From: Nocardioides turkmenicus
Lineage (GTDB): Bacteria > Actinomycetota > Actinomycetes > Propionibacteriales > Nocardioidaceae
Direction: 5' to 3'
NCBI RefSeq assembly: GCF_011045035.1
Contig: NZ_JAALAA010000026.1
Coordinates: forward strand, 1-60,598
Length of the DNA: 60,598 nt
A program made the translations under genes and the position numbers. Positions 57,336-60,598 of this stretch are shown here, piece by piece. Below the pieces are notes generated by a model. That model searched no databases and was not told the DNA's origin. It worked only from the letters and a program-made list of their open reading frames with translations. Numbering within the stretch: the first letter of the stretch is position 1; each line of letters opens with the position of its first letter.

Positions 57336-58799
57336 ATGCCATTCCCACTCAATGATCTCGGCACCGCGCTCACCGCGCAGATCTACCAGACGGTGATGGG
57401 CGGCGACGGCAACGTCAAGCCGGACGACGACACCTTCTTCACATGGGTCACCCCGGGGCTGCCCTTCAGCGCGGAGGACCTCGACTTCTGCTCCCAGGGC
57501 ATCTTCTCGGCTCCGGACGCCGAGACCCAGAACAAGCGCGTCCTGCACGCGTACAACCTGGCGCAGCTGCTCGACTTCATCCCCGACGTCAGCATGGCCT
57601 ACAGCAACGACAAGCAGGAGGGCATGTACAAGCCCGACGCCGAGAAGCACCTGAGCGAGATCTACCGCCAGATCCTTCGCTTCTCGAAGGTGGTCGACCA
57701 CCCGCTCACCGAGGAGGAGCAGGCCAAGCTGGACAGGCTCCGCGGGAAGCTCTTCGAGACCAAGATGGTCAAGAACCTGGCGACCGACGTCGAGGAGGAG
57801 AAGACCGTCCCGTCGGCGCTCATGAATGCCTACAACGAGCACATGACGAAGTACCTCGACGCGACGACCCAGTACAACAGCAAGCGGGCGGCCGCAGCAG
57901 GCGCGACCGGGCCGGAGGGCAAGCAGGCCTCCGCCGACTGGATCCTCAACCAGCAGAACTACTTCTTGAGGGTCAAGGCCGCCGCCGACGCGTGGGTGAC
58001 GGGCGGATACCGCAACGAGGTCGACGACATCAACGCCTTCATCAACCAGACCACGCAGCGGAGCCTGAAGCTGTGGAAGCAGTCGCTCCTCGAGCGCTAC
58101 GACCAGGCATTCATCTCGACGCCGGAGATCGGCGTCGCGTTCCCCTACACGACGTTGGTGCCCGGCGACCTGGCCAACTCCGGCGGCTGGACCCAGATCG
58201 GCGTCACTCACAATCACACGCAGTGGGCGAAGGACAACACCGAGACCTCGTGGAAGGCCGGCGGCGGCCTGAACTTCGGGCTGTTCTCGTTCGACGCCAA
58301 CGGCGGCCGCAAGAGCTCGTCGTACACCGAGACCCACGCGGTCGAGGAGTTCAGCATGTCGTTCGAGCTCTGCCAGGCACTCGTCGTACGCGCCGGCTTC
58401 TACCCGGAGTTCTTCGCGAACCGCGGCTGGATCCTGCGCAAGGGTGAGGGCTGGATGTTCGACCAGATGCCGTCCGACGGGGCGCGGCCGCCGACCGGTG
58501 AGTTCATCGGCTACGCCACGCAGGCGATCTTCGTACGCAACGTCCAGATCAAGTCGAAGGAGTTCCGCTCGGCGTACCACAAGACGGCGTCCGAGGTGGA
58601 AGCCGGCGGCGGCGTCGGCTGGGGGCCGTTCCGGCTCTCCGGGAGCTACAAGCGGTCCGACCAGCACGAGGACTTCGACTCCACCGACGACGGCGAGACC
58701 CTCGGCGTCAACGGCATGCAGATCATCGGGTTCGTGAACCACCTCCTCGACAAGGCGCCGAACCCGCTCGACGAGCTCGACGACGCCGAGTTCGTCTGA
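57336..58799 (+). CDS. Large protein of unknown function, paralogue A of a new pair
   Basis: 487 residues with no recognised domain. Residues 1-110 are mixed, 110-230 helical (EIYRQILRFSKVV to NEVDDINAFINQTTQ), and 260-440 beta-rich and Gly/Ser/Tyr-rich (GLNFGLFSFDANGG, SSSYTETHAVEEFSMSFEL, VVRAGFYPEFFANRGWI). The beta-rich part aligns with the protein at 58825 through ...F...R...P..F...GW, then SDGA.PP.GE..GY.T and RNVQI. The amphipathic strands could form a pore or a fibre, but this is inference only. No signal peptide or membrane helix. AAGGAG gives a good start. The acidic end has no repeat. Confidence 0.6.
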   Translation: MPFPLNDLGTALTAQIYQTVMGGDGNVKPDDDTFFTWVTPGLPFSAEDLDFCSQGIFSAPDAETQNKRVLHAYNLAQLLDFIPDVSMAYSNDKQEGMYKPDAEKHLSEIYRQILRFSKVVDHPLTEEEQAKLDRLRGKLFETKMVKNLATDVEEEKTVPSALMNAYNEHMTKYLDATTQYNSKRAAAAGATGPEGKQASADWILNQQNYFLRVKAAADAWVTGGYRNEVDDINAFINQTTQRSLKLWKQSLLERYDQAFISTPEIGVAFPYTTLVPGDLANSGGWTQIGVTHNHTQWAKDNTETSWKAGGGLNFGLFSFDANGGRKSSSYTETHAVEEFSMSFELCQALVVRAGFYPEFFANRGWILRKGEGWMFDQMPSDGARPPTGEFIGYATQAIFVRNVQIKSKEFRSAYHKTASEVEAGGGVGWGPFRLSGSYKRSDQHEDFDSTDDGETLGVNGMQIIGFVNHLLDKAPNPLDELDDAEFV

Positions 58800-58824
58800 G
58801 CGGACCCGCAAGGAGGGCAGCAGC

Positions 58825-60498
58825 ATGGCCGGCATCGACGCGAAGGTGGTCCTCGGCCTGGCGGGGAAGATGGGTCAGGTCTTCGTCGACCAGGGCGAGT
58901 ACCAGGCCTTCCCGCTGGCTCCCATCGGCCTGAAGGCAACCAGTCTCCGGGCCCTGGTGGCTGATCCGTTCGGCGAAGGCGCGAACGCGCACGCCCAGTT
59001 CTCGCTCCTCGTCAACGAGATTCCGTCGGGGCCGTTGTGGCAGCCGGAGGGCACCCGGCTGTGGGACGTGTACGGCGAGATCCTGTCGGACGCCGAGCTG
59101 CTCGAAGGCACTCGGACCCCGAAGCAGCAGAAGGCGTACGACACGGCGTTCGACCTGCTCTACGACACCGCGGGCGGGACCACGGGACCGAGCAAGAAGG
59201 TGGTCGCGTACGAGCGCTATCGCGACGCGTACCTCGCGGCCGCGATGGAGTACAACAACCGCAAGGGTGAGGCCTCCATCGCCTCGGCGGATCCGGCCAT
59301 CAAGAACGCCTGGGACGCCGACGAGCCCAAGCTGCGTGCCGCGGTAGAGAAGGCGGCCGCGGCATGGAAAGGCCCAGGTGGGCGGACAGAGGTCGACGAG
59401 GCCCGCCGGGTGCTCCGAGACCTCGGCTCGGACTCACCTCAGGTGGCATGGGCGGGCTACCGCAAGCTCTTCGACCCGGACCTGGCGGAGATCTTCTTCC
59501 GTACGTCGGTGGACGGACTGTCTTATGTTCCGAGCGGCTACGTGCCGACCGACGTGGTCGACGTCGCCTGGCCTCGGATCACCGTCACCGCCGACGAGCT
59601 GACCGTGTTGGCCGAGTCGGCACCGGAGGAGCTGCGCACCAGGCTGGGAACCAGTGGGGACGCCGGCATCGAGAGAGTGTCCTTCGAGTACTCCTACATC
59701 ACGGTCTCGCGTCCCTGGCTCAGTCCGCAGGTCTTCTCCTCGAGCGGCTGGCGGTTCCGCGACCCGACTCGGCTGCTGTCGGACGGAGCCTCGCCACCGA
59801 AGGGGGAGTGCACGGCGTACGTCACCGGCCTGGTCCTGGCTCGCAACATCACCGTGCAGGTTCGAGCCGACGCCGGCGACACCGCGCCGAAGGTCGATCT
59901 CGGGTTTCTGCCGAGCCTACGGATGATGAAGGACGCGCAGTTCCAGACACTCCACGCCGCTGCGCCACCCGAGTCGACGGTGGCGCAACCCCGCGTCATG
60001 GTCCTCGACGACCCGTCGGTGTGGATGGCCGCACGGGCCACCCCTGAGGTCGTGGTCGATCCGCCACCGACAGCTGTCGTCGCGTCGCACGCCGGTGCCC
60101 TGCTCGGAAGTCGGGTGCGCATCGCCGACGTGTTCTCATCGGTGAGGGCGCCGGAGCTTCATGTGCGTGCCCTCGAGCCCGTCGCCGACGCGACGCCCGC
60201 GGGGCCTGGTGGCGCGTCGATCACCGAGAGCACGACCGCCGAAGACGAGATCTACGTCCTGGCGCTGCAGTGCCGGCTGCTACCGAAGTGCCCGGCGGCC
60301 GCCCGCCCCAACCGCCCGGCCGGTGGTCAGGCGGGGCGTAAGCGCTACACGGTGGCATCGGGCGACACCCTTGGCCGGATCGCCGTGAAGTTCTACGGCA
60401 ACGCGTCGAAGTGGCGAAAGATCTACGACGCGAACCGCGCTGTCATCGGGCGCGACCCGGACGTGCTCCGCGTCGGCCAGAAACTGACCATTCCGTGA
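58825..60498 (+). CDS. Large protein of unknown function with C-terminal LysM, paralogue B
   Basis: 557 residues. Residues 1-420 share the plan of the upstream gene: a mixed start, a helical middle (ERYRDAYLAAAMEYNNRK and TEVDEARRVLRDL) and a beta-rich part with FEYSYITVSRPWLSPQVFSSSGWRFRDPTRLLSDGASPPKGE and ARNITVQVRAD. A Pro/Ala-rich linker follows. Residues 505-557 are a LysM domain (RYTVASGDTLGRIAVKFYG, KIYDANRAVIG, LRVGQKLTIP), which binds GlcNAc-containing glycans and is also found on spike or baseplate proteins of phage tails and extracellular contractile systems. No signal peptide. It starts 25 nt after paralogue A. Confidence 0.7.
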   Translation: MAGIDAKVVLGLAGKMGQVFVDQGEYQAFPLAPIGLKATSLRALVADPFGEGANAHAQFSLLVNEIPSGPLWQPEGTRLWDVYGEILSDAELLEGTRTPKQQKAYDTAFDLLYDTAGGTTGPSKKVVAYERYRDAYLAAAMEYNNRKGEASIASADPAIKNAWDADEPKLRAAVEKAAAAWKGPGGRTEVDEARRVLRDLGSDSPQVAWAGYRKLFDPDLAEIFFRTSVDGLSYVPSGYVPTDVVDVAWPRITVTADELTVLAESAPEELRTRLGTSGDAGIERVSFEYSYITVSRPWLSPQVFSSSGWRFRDPTRLLSDGASPPKGECTAYVTGLVLARNITVQVRADAGDTAPKVDLGFLPSLRMMKDAQFQTLHAAAPPESTVAQPRVMVLDDPSVWMAARATPEVVVDPPPTAVVASHAGALLGSRVRIADVFSSVRAPELHVRALEPVADATPAGPGGASITESTTAEDEIYVLALQCRLLPKCPAAARPNRPAGGQAGRKRYTVASGDTLGRIAVKFYGNASKWRKIYDANRAVIGRDPDVLRVGQKLTIP

Positions 60499-60511
60499 AG
60501 AGGCGAGAGAC

Positions 60512-60598
60512 ATGATGAGACCGCGGATGACCGGCGTGCTTCTAGCCGGGTTGCTGGTGCTGGGCGGGTGCGGCGCGGACTCTCCCACGGGTGTTCGT
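60512..60598 (+). CDS. Lipoprotein, N-terminal part (cut by window edge)
   Basis: The first 29 codons are visible. MMRPRMTGVLLAGLLVLGGCG is a short basic n-region, a hydrophobic core and a lipobox LGGC, so the Cys should be lipidated after Sec export. It starts 13 nt after the LysM protein, preceded by AGGCGAGAG, and is thus the next gene of the same operon. A second ATG three bases later is equally possible. Its function cannot be told. It is the only product of the operon seen here with an export signal. Confidence 0.75.
   Translation, partial: MMRPRMTGVLLAGLLVLGGCGADSPTGVR

Noticed and set aside
53763..60598. Complete prophage, tailocin or contractile injection system
   Set aside because: No sheath, tube, baseplate wedge, portal, terminase, holin or AAA ATPase gene is visible; only lytic, binding and unknown proteins are present.
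1..60598. CRISPR arrays, rRNA genes, riboswitches, insertion sequences
   Set aside because: No regular spaced repeats, rRNA-like sequence, transposase or recognisable riboswitch aptamer was seen in the window.

Overview
The window is a 60.6 kb piece of a GC-rich actinobacterial chromosome. Frequent GTG and one TTG start codons, twin-arginine signal peptides, zf-HC2 anti-sigma/ECF pairs, KstR-type operators and the protein families point to Nocardioidaceae (Nocardioides-like). That placement is an inference; there is no rRNA gene to confirm it. Genes are packed tightly: no gap exceeds about 280 nt, and the larger ones (6652-6924, 25649-25928, 53533-53762) hold a repeat, promoter signals and an AT-richer leader respectively.

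Layout. 1-2.8 kb: end of a KAP-type P-loop NTPase, then an SDR/sulfotransferase pair behind a KstR-like operator. 2.9-13.5 kb: a co-directional run with three paralogous GT-C-like membrane proteins, uvrB, an MFS transporter and a Tat-exported phospholipase C. 14.2-18 kb: a second KstR-like operator ahead of a glycosyltransferase, methyltransferase and (alpha/alpha)6 'prenyltransferase-like' operon. 18-22 kb: a 2H phosphoesterase, a J-domain membrane protein, tRNA-Gly(GCC), and a divergent pair of a zinc-finger/coiled-coil protein and a tyrosine recombinase, with a dif/lox-like 34-bp inverted repeat between them. 22-34.9 kb: a GMC oxidoreductase, a YceI/ECF sigma/anti-sigma operon with a matching ECF promoter, a beta-helix protein, glutaryl-CoA dehydrogenase, an AurF-like diiron enzyme with its TetR regulator, and a GntR/TauE versus MatC/CaiB divergon for a small carboxylate. 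34.9-40.2 kb: an MFS exporter, two GH13 alpha-glucosidases sharing an operator, and OsmC. 40.3-50 kb: two acyl-CoA synthetases, a thioesterase, MFS and MHS transporters, and TetR, LuxR (RamA-like) and AraC regulators. A 16-bp CCCTCYTHCGGGGGTR element recurs here. 50-53.5 kb: a Tat-exported molybdopterin hydroxylase with its 2Fe-2S subunit and a split flavoprotein.

53.7 kb to the right edge: the most unusual part. A single-strand operon encodes an Amidase_2, a T4-lysozyme-like protein with a peptidoglycan-binding domain, an M23-like protein lacking a zinc ligand, a four-repeat hemopexin protein, two paralogous large proteins of unknown function (one ending in LysM), and a lipoprotein cut by the window edge. 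None of the first six has a signal peptide. It looks like a wall-lysis or wall-puncturing module that is released or delivered by a non-Sec route, possibly part of a larger particle or lysis system continuing past 60598.
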